From contig JAUSOY010000063.1 of the NCBI GenBank assembly GCA_030656615.1, positions 1-64,000 of the forward strand: a stretch of DNA of 64,000 nucleotides. The letters are read 5' to 3'. Below the pieces are notes generated by a model. It saw only the letters and a program-made list of their open reading frames with translations, was not told the DNA's origin and ran no database searches. The stretch is from Bacteroidales bacterium. Its GTDB lineage: Bacteria > Bacteroidota > Bacteroidia > Bacteroidales > TTA-H9. The stretch's first letter is position 1. Every line of letters begins with the position of its first letter. Shown one piece after another: positions 45,277 to 54,659 of the stretch. A program made the position numbers and the translations under genes.

Positions 45277-47328
45277 ATGAAAGCAGCATTTTTAACCCAT
45301 TGTATTGTAAACCGCAAAGCATTAATGCTTGGCGTTCTTTTAGTAGTTACAAGCCTTCTTTCGGCTCAGGATATTAACCAACAAACCCTCTTGAATATCG
45401 AAGGCGAAAAGATTACTGCCGGAGAATTTCTTAACATCTACAAAAAGAACAATATACAAACCGACGTTATTGATAAGAAGTCACTGGAGGAATATCTTGA
45501 CCTCTTCATCAATTTTAAACTTAAAGTAAAAGATGCCGAGAATAACGGACTTGATACCGTTAAGGCGCTTCGTGAAGAACTGGCAGGATATCGCCGTCAG
45601 TTGGCACAGCCTTATTTCGTGGATGATGAAGTTGTTTCCGGTTTATTAAAAGAAGCCTATGACCGCATGCACTGGGATTTACGTGCATGTCATTTACTTA
45701 TTCGTTGTGAAGCAAACGCTAAACCAGCCGATACCCTTGCTGCCTACAAAAAAATTCATGGAATTCGTGAACGCATTTCCAAAGGAGAGACCTTTGGTGC
45801 CATGGCTGAGCAGTTTTCCGACGATCCCTCTGCCCGTGACCGTGAGGCCAATAATCAACATCCTTTCATGAAAGGCAATCAGGGCGATTTAGGATATTTC
45901 ACCGCATTCAATATGGTTTATCCATTCGAAACTGCTGCATACAAATTAAAAGTCGGTGAAGTTTCCATGCCGGTTCGCACACAATTCGGATATCATCTCA
46001 TTAAATTAATTAACAAATGCCCGGCACTGGGTAAAGTGCAGGCAGCTCATATTTATTTCCAGATTCCTCCCAGAAGTACAAGGGAAGATAGTCTTCGGAT
46101 TGAAGAGCATGTTGATTCGGTTTATCAAAAAATTATTGCCGGTGCCAGTTATACTGACATGGTTAAACAATACTCTGACGATAAAGGATCTGCCACCCGT
46201 GACGGAGTTCTCCCCTGGTTTACATCCAATAAACTGGTACCTTCCTTCATTGATGCCATTTACCCTTTAACCGATTCCGGCCAGGTAGCCAAACCGGTTC
46301 TTACTACGTATGGCTGGCATATTATCCGTCTGGTTGAGCGCAAACCAATTGGCAACTTTGATGAACTTAAAACAGAATTAAAGCAGCAAATTGTTCGTGA
46401 TCAACGTTACGACAAAAGCAAAACAAGCGTTATCAGCAAATTAAAAGACGAATACTCCTTTACAGAGAATGTAAAACTCCTGAAAAAGATAAACAGTACC
46501 GTAAATGACAGCATTTTCGAAGGAAAATGGAAAGCCTCAGCAGCATCCGATCTTGGAACAAAAAAATTATGGTCACTGGCAGGAAAAGATTACACGGTAA
46601 GTGATTTTGCCCAATATCTTGAATCAACACAGAAAAAGGAAAAACCTGAAGCAACCGAGGTATACGTAATGCAGAAATTCAAAGCCATGACCGATGAAAA
46701 AATTATGGCTTATGAAGACAGTATGCTCGAGAAAAAATATCCTGATTTCAGAATGATTATGCAGGAATATCATGACGGCATCCTCCTATTTGAAATGACC
46801 CAGAAAAAAGTTTGGGAAAAAGCAGTTGCTGATACAACAGGCCTTGAAGCTTTTTACGAAACTGTCAAAAATAATTATCTCTGGGACGATCGGAAAGACG
46901 TCAGCATGATAACTATCGATAATCTATTAAACGAAAAAGCGGCTACTAAAATGGTAGAAAAACTGAATAAAACGATGGCCGGAGCAAATAATTCTGTGTC
47001 AGAACTTCAGGCCAATTTATCCGCCGATACATCCTTACTTATTAACATCAGTCGCGATAAATTAATTAAGTCGGAAAACGAAATGGCTGACGGGCTCAGC
47101 AAAGCAGGAAGTTTTGCTCAGAAGACCCTGAAAGGCGAAAACGGAAAAATCAGTCTGACGTATGTGTACCTTCACTCCCTTATTCCTTCAGAACCAAAGG
47201 CACTGAATGAAATAAAGGGTCTTGTTACCGCCGAATATCAGAATTATCTTGAAAGTCAATGGATTGATGAGCTTAAAAAAATGTATAAAGTTCAGGTAGA
47301 TAAAAATGTCTTCGACAAACTTAAATAA
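45277..47328 (+). CDS. Periplasmic peptidyl-prolyl isomerase with two parvulin domains
   Basis: 683 residues. Signal peptide ends VVTSLLSAQ (about 31). A SurA-N-like helical region (40-130) is followed by two parvulin/rotamase domains (about 133-250: RACHLLIRC, FGAMAEQFSDDPSA, FGYHLIKL; about 252-355: VQAAHIYFQI, YTDMVKQYSDD, YGWHIIRL) and a 300-residue helical C-terminal part of unknown role. It assists folding of outer-membrane or secreted proteins. One of three consecutive PPIase-type genes; starts 35 bases after guaB. In Bacteroidota such clusters are common, perhaps reflecting the load of barrels and T9SS cargo. Confidence 0.88.
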   Translation: MKAAFLTHCIVNRKALMLGVLLVVTSLLSAQDINQQTLLNIEGEKITAGEFLNIYKKNNIQTDVIDKKSLEEYLDLFINFKLKVKDAENNGLDTVKALREELAGYRRQLAQPYFVDDEVVSGLLKEAYDRMHWDLRACHLLIRCEANAKPADTLAAYKKIHGIRERISKGETFGAMAEQFSDDPSARDREANNQHPFMKGNQGDLGYFTAFNMVYPFETAAYKLKVGEVSMPVRTQFGYHLIKLINKCPALGKVQAAHIYFQIPPRSTREDSLRIEEHVDSVYQKIIAGASYTDMVKQYSDDKGSATRDGVLPWFTSNKLVPSFIDAIYPLTDSGQVAKPVLTTYGWHIIRLVERKPIGNFDELKTELKQQIVRDQRYDKSKTSVISKLKDEYSFTENVKLLKKINSTVNDSIFEGKWKASAASDLGTKKLWSLAGKDYTVSDFAQYLESTQKKEKPEATEVYVMQKFKAMTDEKIMAYEDSMLEKKYPDFRMIMQEYHDGILLFEMTQKKVWEKAVADTTGLEAFYETVKNNYLWDDRKDVSMITIDNLLNEKAATKMVEKLNKTMAGANNSVSELQANLSADTSLLINISRDKLIKSENEMADGLSKAGSFAQKTLKGENGKISLTYVYLHSLIPSEPKALNEIKGLVTAEYQNYLESQWIDELKKMYKVQVDKNVFDKLK

Positions 47329-47348
47329 GAATTAGAACGTTAATATTA

Positions 47349-47380
47349 GTGCCTGGGGTAATTTCCCGGGCACTTCATTT
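47349..47380 (+). terminator. Intercistronic hairpin between two PPIase genes
   Basis: GTGCCTGGG pairs with CCCGGGCAC (one U-G) over a short loop (47349-47373), followed by a weak T-rich TTCATTTG. It may attenuate rather than stop transcription, since the next gene starts 16 bases later. Confidence 0.4.
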
Positions 47381-47388
47381 GTCAGGAT

Positions 47389-48252
47389 ATGGAAAAACTA
47401 AAAATTTGCTTTGTCATTTTACTCATCGCTACCATGGCAAGTTCTTGCTCGTGGTTTGACAGCAAACTTAGGCCTAATGAACGTATTCTGGCACGTGCCA
47501 ATAAAGATTATCTGTACGAATCGGCCATTACAGACCTCGTCCCACCGGGAACACCAACCGCGGATAGTACTGCCATGGTTAAAAGTTTTATCGAAAACTG
47601 GATTCGCGACAGACTCATCATTAACGAAGCTGAAAAAAACCTCGCCGACGACAAAAAGGATTTTAGTAAACAACTCGAGAATTATCGTAATTCCTTGCTG
47701 ACCTATTCTTTCGAAAACGACATCATAAATAAAAATCTTGATACGCTGATTACAGAGTCTGAAATTGAAAATTACTATGAGCAGAATAAAGATAATTTTA
47801 TTCTAAAAGACAATATCGTTCGGGCTGCATATGTAAAAATTCTGAAAGACTCTATTAAAGCAATTCGGACTGCCCGCAAATATCTGGAAGCCGATACCAT
47901 TCTCAGTTACGACCGTTTCGAGAAATTTTGTTTAAACCGAACACAAGGGTATCTTATCAGTTATACATCATGGTATCTCTTCCGCGATTTAATGAATCAG
48001 GTACCCATTGTAACGTATAACGAAGAAGCTTTTTTAAAAAACTCCAAGCTTGTTGAACAAGAAAGTGACATTTTTCTGTATATCATTCGCTTTTATAATT
48101 TTAAAGTCCGTGATGCCGTTTCACCTTTGGCATTCGAAAGACAAAATATCCGTGGTATCCTTCTAAATTTGCGTAAAGTTCAATTGATAAAAAAACACCG
48201 AGAAGATATTTTTACAAAAGCATTAAAAAACAAGAATTTCGAAATATATTAA
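47389..48252 (+). CDS. SurA/PpiC-related lipoprotein lacking a clear parvulin domain
   Basis: 287 residues with a lipoprotein signal (ATMASSCSW, Cys20). Residues about 60-140 match the SurA/PpiC N-terminal chaperone region (FIENWIRDRLIINEAEKN, then TESEIENYYEQNKDNF). The usual rotamase signatures (xxHIL, GGDLG, GYHIIxL) are missing, so it is probably a chaperone without isomerase activity. It lies between two parvulin proteins, 11 bases before the SurA-like gene, and should act with them in the periplasm. Envelope-anchored by its lipid. Confidence 0.75.
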   Translation: MEKLKICFVILLIATMASSCSWFDSKLRPNERILARANKDYLYESAITDLVPPGTPTADSTAMVKSFIENWIRDRLIINEAEKNLADDKKDFSKQLENYRNSLLTYSFENDIINKNLDTLITESEIENYYEQNKDNFILKDNIVRAAYVKILKDSIKAIRTARKYLEADTILSYDRFEKFCLNRTQGYLISYTSWYLFRDLMNQVPIVTYNEEAFLKNSKLVEQESDIFLYIIRFYNFKVRDAVSPLAFERQNIRGILLNLRKVQLIKKHREDIFTKALKNKNFEIY

Positions 48253-48262
48253 TTCCCAATCA

Positions 48263-49615
48263 ATGAAAAAGGTACTATTTTTCCTTCTTTCCCTAGCATT
48301 TTCGATTACAATATCTGCACAGGACGAGCAATCAACACCCAAAATGGTGGATGAAGTTATCGCAGTAGTAGGAAGCAAAATCATTTTACATTCTGATATT
48401 GAAAATCAATACATTCAGTACCGTATGCAAGGATCGATTCGTGGAAGTGCACAAGAAACCAAATGTGCAATACTTGAAGGTCTGTTATATTCAAAACTCC
48501 TAATCAATCAGGCCGAAGTTGATAGTGTTGTTGTTGGTGATAAACAAGTAGATACTGAAGTTGATCGGCGTGTGCGATATTTCATTCAACAAATAGGTTC
48601 CAAAGAAAAGTTGGAAGACTATTATAAAAAACCTTTATTTCAGATTAAAGAAGATTTGAAGGAAATTATTGCCGACCAGATGCGGGTAGAAATGGTTCAG
48701 AACAACATAACAAAAACCGTCACCATAACACCTTCCGAAGTAAGAGCATTTTACAAAGCACAACCATCCGATAGTATTCCCATGATTAATACGGAATATG
48801 TTATAGGTCAAATTGTTAAAAAACCAAAAGTCAGTCTGGCTCAAGAAATTGAAGTCAAAGAAAAACTTCGTGCCCTGCGCAGACGTGTACTTGATGGAGA
48901 AAGTTTCAATACCATGGCAATCCTTTATTCAGAAGACCCGGGTTCTGCAGCAAAAGGCGGGGAAGTGGGATTATATGGCCGAGGTGAATTATATCCCGAA
49001 TTCGAAGCCGTTGCATTCAAATTAAAAGAAGGTGAAATATCCGACATCGTTCAATCCAAAGCAGGATTCCACATTATTCAACTTATTGAACGCAGAGGCG
49101 AGTACGTTAATACCCGTCATATTCTGATTACTCCGAAAGTTTCACCGGATGAGCTTGCGAAATCGGCCACAATGCTTGATAGCATCTACAATCTTATTCA
49201 GGATGGAAGCATTACCTATGATGATGCTGTACTCAAATTTTCTGATGATCCCGGCAAAAATAATGGCGGATTACTAATTAATCAAGCGACTGGTACCATT
49301 CGTTTTTCTCATGATCAGCTCGATCCCAAAGCGCTTTATGTAGTCGATAAGCTTGAAGCCGGCAAAATTTCAAAACCCATTCCATATAAATCGGACGAAG
49401 GACAGGATGCTTATCGCATTCTCTATCTCAAGGAAAAAACAAAACCTCACCGTGCCAACCTTCGTGAGGATTATGACAAAATTCAGACCTGGGCTCAGGA
49501 ACACAAAAAGGATAAGGTTATTGATACCTGGGTGAATGAACGAATTAATAATACCTATATCCGGATACAGGACGAATTTAAATCATGTACATTTAAATTG
49601 GGCTGGAGTAAATAA
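48263..49615 (+). CDS. SurA-like periplasmic chaperone / PPIase
   Basis: 450 residues. Signal peptide (1-19, AFSITISAQ). SurA N-terminal helical domain (about 28-165, DEVIAVVGSKIILHSDIENQ). First parvulin domain about 175-275 (YVIGQIVKKP, YSEDPGSAAKGGEVGLYGRG, AGFHIIQLIER); second, more diverged, about 280-385 (NTRHILITPK, FSDDPGKNNGGLL). This is the standard SurA layout of Bacteroidota. It escorts outer-membrane proteins and T9SS components across the periplasm. The next gene, moxR-like, starts 20 bases after its stop. Confidence 0.92.
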   Translation: MKKVLFFLLSLAFSITISAQDEQSTPKMVDEVIAVVGSKIILHSDIENQYIQYRMQGSIRGSAQETKCAILEGLLYSKLLINQAEVDSVVVGDKQVDTEVDRRVRYFIQQIGSKEKLEDYYKKPLFQIKEDLKEIIADQMRVEMVQNNITKTVTITPSEVRAFYKAQPSDSIPMINTEYVIGQIVKKPKVSLAQEIEVKEKLRALRRRVLDGESFNTMAILYSEDPGSAAKGGEVGLYGRGELYPEFEAVAFKLKEGEISDIVQSKAGFHIIQLIERRGEYVNTRHILITPKVSPDELAKSATMLDSIYNLIQDGSITYDDAVLKFSDDPGKNNGGLLINQATGTIRFSHDQLDPKALYVVDKLEAGKISKPIPYKSDEGQDAYRILYLKEKTKPHRANLREDYDKIQTWAQEHKKDKVIDTWVNERINNTYIRIQDEFKSCTFKLGWSK

Positions 49616-49634
49616 ATCCCTGAAAGCACCGAAT

Positions 49635-50603
49635 ATGCAATATAAAAATGACGCTGAGGCAGTGAATGCACTCGCTGAGGTTCATATCAAGTTAAAAAAG
49701 GAGATTTCCAAAGTTATTATCGGGCAGGATGCTACCGTAGAAAATGTGCTTATTGCCATTTTTAGCAAGGGGCATGGATTGTTGGTTGGCGTCCCAGGAC
49801 TTGCCAAAACATTACTTATCAATACGATAAGCCAGGTTCTGGGTTTAAAATACAATCGGATACAGTTTACTCCAGACTTAATGCCATCTGATATCATAGG
49901 CACTGAAATTCTGGATGAAAATCGCAAATTCCGATTTATCCACGGACCTGTATTTGCAAATATTATTCTGGCGGATGAAATAAACCGCACCCCTCCTAAA
50001 ACACAAAGTGCACTTCTGGAAGCCATGCAGGAGAAATCGGTTACAGTAGCAGGAGTTCGACACGCATTAGAAGAGCCTTTCTTCGTTTTGGCAACCCAAA
50101 ACCCCATCGAACAAGAAGGCACATATCCACTTCCTGAAGCACAGCTCGACCGGTTTATGTTTAATATTTGGCTCGATTATCCATCGGCCAGCGAAGAGCT
50201 TGACATTATTAAAGCAACAACCGGAACGCATGTTCCTGAAGTAAATGTTATTCTCAAGCGCGACGAAATTCTGTTTTTCCAAAATTTAATCCGCAAAATC
50301 CCCGTTACGGATCACGTGGCAGAATATGCTGTTAAATTAGCGCGGATGACACGTCCGGGTGGAAAAGATGCACATCCTTGGGCAAATGATTACCTGACTT
50401 GGGGTGCAGGCCCCCGGGCAAGTCAGTATTTAATTCTGGGGGCCAAATGTCACGCAGCCCTTCGCGGTAAATATTCGCCCGACTTTGAAGATGTTGATGC
50501 AATTGCCTCTTCTGTTTTGAGGCATCGTATCGTTAAAAACTACAAGGCCGAAGCCGAAGGCATTACCATTGATGCACTAATTCAGAAATTTACGGTTCGC
50601 TAA
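49635..50603 (+). CDS. MoxR-family AAA+ ATPase
   Basis: 322 residues from the ATG at 49635; an in-frame ATG at 49536 lies inside the SurA gene and adds 33 unconserved residues. Walker A GVPGLAKT, Walker B ILADEINRTPPK, sensor ATQNPIEQEGTYPLPEAQLDRF and the C-terminal lid GPRASQYLILGAK are all present. MoxR ATPases act as chaperones for metal- or complex-assembly, usually with DUF58/VWA partners. Those are not encoded next to it here: the SurA cluster precedes and an S46 peptidase follows. Cytoplasmic. Confidence 0.92.
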   Translation: MQYKNDAEAVNALAEVHIKLKKEISKVIIGQDATVENVLIAIFSKGHGLLVGVPGLAKTLLINTISQVLGLKYNRIQFTPDLMPSDIIGTEILDENRKFRFIHGPVFANIILADEINRTPPKTQSALLEAMQEKSVTVAGVRHALEEPFFVLATQNPIEQEGTYPLPEAQLDRFMFNIWLDYPSASEELDIIKATTGTHVPEVNVILKRDEILFFQNLIRKIPVTDHVAEYAVKLARMTRPGGKDAHPWANDYLTWGAGPRASQYLILGAKCHAALRGKYSPDFEDVDAIASSVLRHRIVKNYKAEAEGITIDALIQKFTVR

Positions 50604-50722
50604 ACGCATTTATTGTAATAATTGCATATGTTCCGGATATCTTGATTTATCGGGTATTTGGAACATTTTTGTAAATTGTGCTTCCTTTTAGTTTTTATTT
50701 CTCAAAACACATATTAAAGCCA

Positions 50723-52882
50723 ATGAATAAAAAAATCGTATTACTCCTTTTGGCCATTTTGTTTAAAACTATACCAATGTCGGCCGATGAGGGAATGTGG
50801 CTGCCCATATTTCTTCAGAAATTAAACGAAAAAGAAATGCAATCGATGGGAATGAAAATCCCTGCATCTGCGATATACGATGTAAATAAATCTTCGCTAA
50901 AAGATGCAGTTGTCCTCTTTGGAGGAGGTTGTACTGCTGAAGTAGTATCAGACAAAGGCCTGATTCTCACAAATCATCATTGTGGTTTTGGTGAGATACA
51001 AAGTCATTCAAGTCTCGAAAACGATTATCTGAAAAACGGATTCTGGGCAATGAAACAAGACGAAGAGCTTGCCAACCCGGGACTTAGTGTATCCTTTCTT
51101 ATCCGTATGGAAGATGTGAGTGCCAAAGTTTTAGAAGGCGTTAACCCTTCGATGAATGAACAAAAAAGGAAAGACCTAATAGCCAAACATATATCCAAGA
51201 TAAAAAAAGATGCTTCCGAAGATAATAAATATGATGCGGCAGTAAGAGCCTTTTATGCCGGAAATGAGTATTATCTTATGGTTTATCAAGTGTTTAAAGA
51301 TATTCGACTGGTAGGTGCTCCGCCATCAAACATTGGAAAATTCGGTGGAGATACTGACAACTGGATGTGGCCCCGCCATACCGGAGATTTTTCAATTTTT
51401 CGTATATACGCCAATAAAGACAATAATCCAGCTGAATATTCTAAAGATAACGTACCATACAAACCGAAAAAATTCCTTCCCATTTCGCTAAAAGGTGTCG
51501 AAAAAGGCGACTTTACCTTTGTGTTTGGATTTCCCGGAACCACTCAGGAATACCTTCCTTCGGATGCTATTCAAATGATTACTGAAGTGATAAACCCCGT
51601 TCGCATCGATCTGAGACAGACTCGTCTTGATATTTTTGGAAAATATATGCAGCAAAGCGACCAAATCAGAATACAATATGCAGCCAAAGATGCTGGTATT
51701 GCTAATGGATGGAAGAAATGGATTGGCGAAAACCGTGGTATTAAACGCCTTTCTGCTATCACAAAAAAGAAAGATTTCGAAGCAGACATGAACCACTGGA
51801 TTGATAATCAGAATGATTCGCCGTATAAAGGACTTACAAAAGCATTTACTGATAATTATAAACCTCTGGCTTATTGGAAAAAATCAGAAACATGGCTGGT
51901 TGAAGCTGCCTATGGAATTGAAGCCTTGCGTTTTGTGCGTTCCTTTAATAGTTTGGTTGAATTGAATAATAAAAAAGATACCGACCCTGCTAAAATTGAA
52001 GAGCTTGTAAAACGTCTTATAAGCGGTTCAAAAGAGTTCTTTAAAGACTATAATTCCACAATTGATCAGGAAGTAATGATTGCATTGCTCGAAAAGTATC
52101 AAAATGCTTCGGCTGACATTTCTTATCCAGACATTCTTACCCAAATCAGTCAGAAATACGATAATAACTGGGAAAAATTTGCGGAAAAGGTCTTTAAAAA
52201 ATCCATTCTCATTAATGAGGAAAAACTTCTGAGTGTTTTAGAAAACTATAAAACATCGGATGCAAAAAAAATCAGCAGAGATCCACTATTTAAACTAACC
52301 GAAGAAATTCTATCGCATCACCGGACAATCATTCTTCCGAAAACCAGGTTTTATGAACAAAACATCGACAGTTTGCAACGCGTTTTTGTCAGGGCTCAAA
52401 TGGAATTTACGCCAACAAAGCGTTTCTATCCTGATGCAAATTCCACACTCAGAGTAGCTTACGGAAAAGTGAATGATTATTATCCCAGAGACGGAGTAAA
52501 GTATACACATTTTACTACGCTTGATGGCATTATGGAGAAAGAAAGTGCTGAAGTTTTAGATTATGTGGTAGAACCCCGACTAAAAGAATTGTATAAAAGC
52601 AAGGATTACGGCCGATATGCTGCCAGTGATGGCCGGATTCATACGGCCTTTACTGCAACCAATCATACGACCGGAGGAAATTCAGGAAGCCCTGTATTAA
52701 ATGCTGATGGTGAACTGATTGGAATTAATTTCGACCGTAACTGGGAAGGCACCATGAGTGATTTAATGTATGATCCCGAGATGTGCCGAAACATATCACT
52801 CGATATCCGTTATTGCCTTTTTATCATTGATAAACTGGCAGGCGCTCACCATTTAATTGAAGAAATGTGCATCATGGATTAA
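50723..52882 (+). CDS. S46 dipeptidyl-peptidase, predicted acidic (DPP11-like) specificity
   Basis: 719 residues from the ATG at 50723, giving a signal peptide (KKIVLLLLAILFKTIPMSA); the ATG at 50678 is less likely. Chymotrypsin-fold S46 peptidase: His85 in LTNHHCGF and Ser654 in GGNSGSP are catalytic; WMWPRHTGDFSIFRIY is a family signature. It removes dipeptides from peptide N-termini in the periplasm. Eighteen residues after the catalytic Ser stands Arg672 (NFDRNWE), the position that is Arg in Porphyromonas DPP11 (Asp/Glu at P1) and Gly in DPP7, so acidic specificity is predicted. Follows moxR by 119 bases. Confidence 0.9.
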   Translation: MNKKIVLLLLAILFKTIPMSADEGMWLPIFLQKLNEKEMQSMGMKIPASAIYDVNKSSLKDAVVLFGGGCTAEVVSDKGLILTNHHCGFGEIQSHSSLENDYLKNGFWAMKQDEELANPGLSVSFLIRMEDVSAKVLEGVNPSMNEQKRKDLIAKHISKIKKDASEDNKYDAAVRAFYAGNEYYLMVYQVFKDIRLVGAPPSNIGKFGGDTDNWMWPRHTGDFSIFRIYANKDNNPAEYSKDNVPYKPKKFLPISLKGVEKGDFTFVFGFPGTTQEYLPSDAIQMITEVINPVRIDLRQTRLDIFGKYMQQSDQIRIQYAAKDAGIANGWKKWIGENRGIKRLSAITKKKDFEADMNHWIDNQNDSPYKGLTKAFTDNYKPLAYWKKSETWLVEAAYGIEALRFVRSFNSLVELNNKKDTDPAKIEELVKRLISGSKEFFKDYNSTIDQEVMIALLEKYQNASADISYPDILTQISQKYDNNWEKFAEKVFKKSILINEEKLLSVLENYKTSDAKKISRDPLFKLTEEILSHHRTIILPKTRFYEQNIDSLQRVFVRAQMEFTPTKRFYPDANSTLRVAYGKVNDYYPRDGVKYTHFTTLDGIMEKESAEVLDYVVEPRLKELYKSKDYGRYAASDGRIHTAFTATNHTTGGNSGSPVLNADGELIGINFDRNWEGTMSDLMYDPEMCRNISLDIRYCLFIIDKLAGAHHLIEEMCIMD

Positions 52883-52971
52883 ATGGACATATTTATATTG
52901 ATATTGGATAGTTCTATTAGGTTGTAAAGCGATAGAACTCCTGGTTATCACTTGTTAAAAAAAATATTACT

Positions 52972-53325
52972 ATGAAAACCAAAGCTTTAGTTTTTATTCT
53001 GTTGAGTGTCGTCTTTTGGAGCTGTAAACCATCAATGGAGGCGGTAAAAGAAACCAAACCTCTTTATACAGCAAACGCTTACGAAGATGTTAGTCAACAG
53101 GAAAAGCAGATCATTGATAATATGATAGTAAGAAGACTTGATGTTATCAATCAACAGAAAAATGCTGAGCAGGCGAGTGATGAAGGAGGTCAGCAAAATG
53201 TCTCCCTCGATGATATCAACCGTAAATTAAAGTCCATTGATATGGAAATCGCGAATTATCTGAATACACCAGCCCGTGAGGTGTACTATAAAAACGCTTG
53301 GCAGAAAGCTGTTTCCGGATTATAG
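52972..53325 (+). CDS. Small unrecognised lipoprotein
   Basis: 117 residues with a lipoprotein signal (LLSVVFWSC, Cys18). The mature part is short and helical (SQQEKQIIDNMIVRRLDVI, then DDINRKLKSIDMEIANYL), with Gln/Glu-rich coiled-coil-like character. No family recognised. It lies 89 bases after the S46 peptidase gene and ends just before a long hairpin that separates it from the convergent transporter gene. Confidence 0.65.
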   Translation: MKTKALVFILLSVVFWSCKPSMEAVKETKPLYTANAYEDVSQQEKQIIDNMIVRRLDVINQQKNAEQASDEGGQQNVSLDDINRKLKSIDMEIANYLNTPAREVYYKNAWQKAVSGL

Positions 53326-53341
53326 TTTTAACAAGACTATT

Positions 53342-53392
53342 TTAAACAGAGTGAGGGCGCAAACGAAACGTTTGCGCCCTCACTCTGTTTAA
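53342..53392. terminator. Bidirectional terminator with a perfect 24-bp stem
   Basis: Arms at 53342-53365 and 53369-53392 are exact reverse complements around an AAA loop (TTAAACAGAGTGAGGGCGCA... on the left arm). It sits 17 bases after the plus-strand lipoprotein stop and 10 bases before the minus-strand MFS stop. A and T ends provide weak U-tracts both ways. Convergent position favours a shared terminator, though 24 perfect pairs is unusually long. Confidence 0.75.
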
Positions 53393-53402
53393 CAAAAAAC
53401 AA

Positions 53403-54602
53403 TTATTTCTGAGCCTTGACCGTCGTAAAAGCAATAAAAATCAAATAAATTACCGCAGCCAAAGGAACAATAAAACTCAACAGAATTCCAAAATTATCGG
53501 CAATACTTCCAGCAAAAAGTGGTAAAATACCTCCACCAACAATAGCCATTACCATAAGAGCTGATAATTCGTTTGTAAATCTGGGCATGCGATCAATCGT
53601 AATCGAAAAGATAAGTGGGAAAATATTGGAGAATCCAAGTCCTACTATAACAATACCTGCAAATGTTAGATACTGACCTCCAAGAAGCATCATTATCAAG
53701 CCTAATAAGCCCATTAAAACAGAGATAACAAGAAATACCGGGGCTTTCATAAACCGCAGAATTGCCGAGCCAACGAGGCGTCCCAGAAAAATGGGAAGAA
53801 AAAACAAGGCCCAGGCAAAAACCAATCCCAGTGTTTCTATTCCGAACTTTTCTTTCATCAGCAAAGGCACCTGTGAACTCATAGAAACTTCAGCGCCCAC
53901 ATACACAAATATTCCAAAAACCATCATCAATACATATGGATTAGCTAATAGTTTAACACAGGAGGCAAAACTGGTAGTCCCAGCATCTGTGTCCCGCTTC
54001 TCCGGAATTTTTATCGAATAAATCCAAAGACTTGTAATAAAAATCAAAGCTGCATAGATGGGGAATAAAATGGTCCAGTCCATATTAAAAGCAACTGCTA
54101 CTGCGGGCGGAAGTAAAAAACCCAAAGAAGAACCGATGGCCTTTATGCTCTGCCCGAGGCTCAGATTACTCGAAAAACGGCCTTCGCTACTTACATCACG
54201 CATTACTGGATTTCCGGAAACCTGTAAAACCGTTGCACCAGCACCCAACATAAAAATCGAAATCAATAATATCACGAAATTAAACTGATTGGCCTGAAAA
54301 TTAGCGGATACTCCATACATTCCGGCAATAATCGGAATGATAAGCCCTAAAAAAGCAATCAGCATTCCAACAAGCAATGCACTCTTTTTACTATTGCGAT
54401 CCTGGAAAATCCCGACCGGGATAGCCAGTACAAAAAACATGATAAATCCCACGAAAGGGAGTAATTGAGCTGAGAAATTAGACAGCTGGAAACTTTCCTT
54501 AGCAAGACTGACCATGGGAGACACCACATCGCCGAAGCCCATACATAAGAAAGCCAGAAAAACGGGGTAAACCGCTTTGTTCATCGATTTCGAATTTGTC
54601 AT
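53403..54602 (-). CDS. MFS transporter, probable sugar:H+ symporter
   Basis: 399 residues, 12 predicted membrane segments. Opens AFLCMGFGDVVSPMVSLAKE and has the GIFQDRNSKKSA loop between helices 2 and 3, corresponding to the MFS motif A. Similar in character to FucP-type sugar transporters of Bacteroidota; the C-terminal half repeats the pattern (FLGRLVGSAILRFMKAP). Substrate is not readable. It stands downstream of the beta-mannosidase unit on the same strand, with its own TATCTTTG box at 54629-54636, so uptake of a released sugar is plausible. Confidence 0.8.
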   Translation of the reverse strand: MTNSKSMNKAVYPVFLAFLCMGFGDVVSPMVSLAKESFQLSNFSAQLLPFVGFIMFFVLAIPVGIFQDRNSKKSALLVGMLIAFLGLIIPIIAGMYGVSANFQANQFNFVILLISIFMLGAGATVLQVSGNPVMRDVSSEGRFSSNLSLGQSIKAIGSSLGFLLPPAVAVAFNMDWTILFPIYAALIFITSLWIYSIKIPEKRDTDAGTTSFASCVKLLANPYVLMMVFGIFVYVGAEVSMSSQVPLLMKEKFGIETLGLVFAWALFFLPIFLGRLVGSAILRFMKAPVFLVISVLMGLLGLIMMLLGGQYLTFAGIVIVGLGFSNIFPLIFSITIDRMPRFTNELSALMVMAIVGGGILPLFAGSIADNFGILLSFIVPLAAVIYLIFIAFTTVKAQK

Positions 54603-54628
54603 TGGTTTGGTTGATTAAGATTTAAAAC

Positions 54629-54636
54629 CAAAGATA
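54629..54636 (-). promoter_or_regulatory. -7 box of the MFS transporter gene
   Basis: TATCTTTG on the minus strand, 27 bases before the ATG at 54602. It lies in the short gap after the EEP-family gene and suggests separate transcription. No clear -33 element. Confidence 0.45.
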
Positions 54637-54659
54637 GAGAATCGCACGAAGAAGAAAAA

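Noticed and set aside
53342-53392. Long palindrome as a recombination or phage attachment site
   Set aside because: No integrase, no flanking tRNA, and its position between convergent stops fits a terminator.
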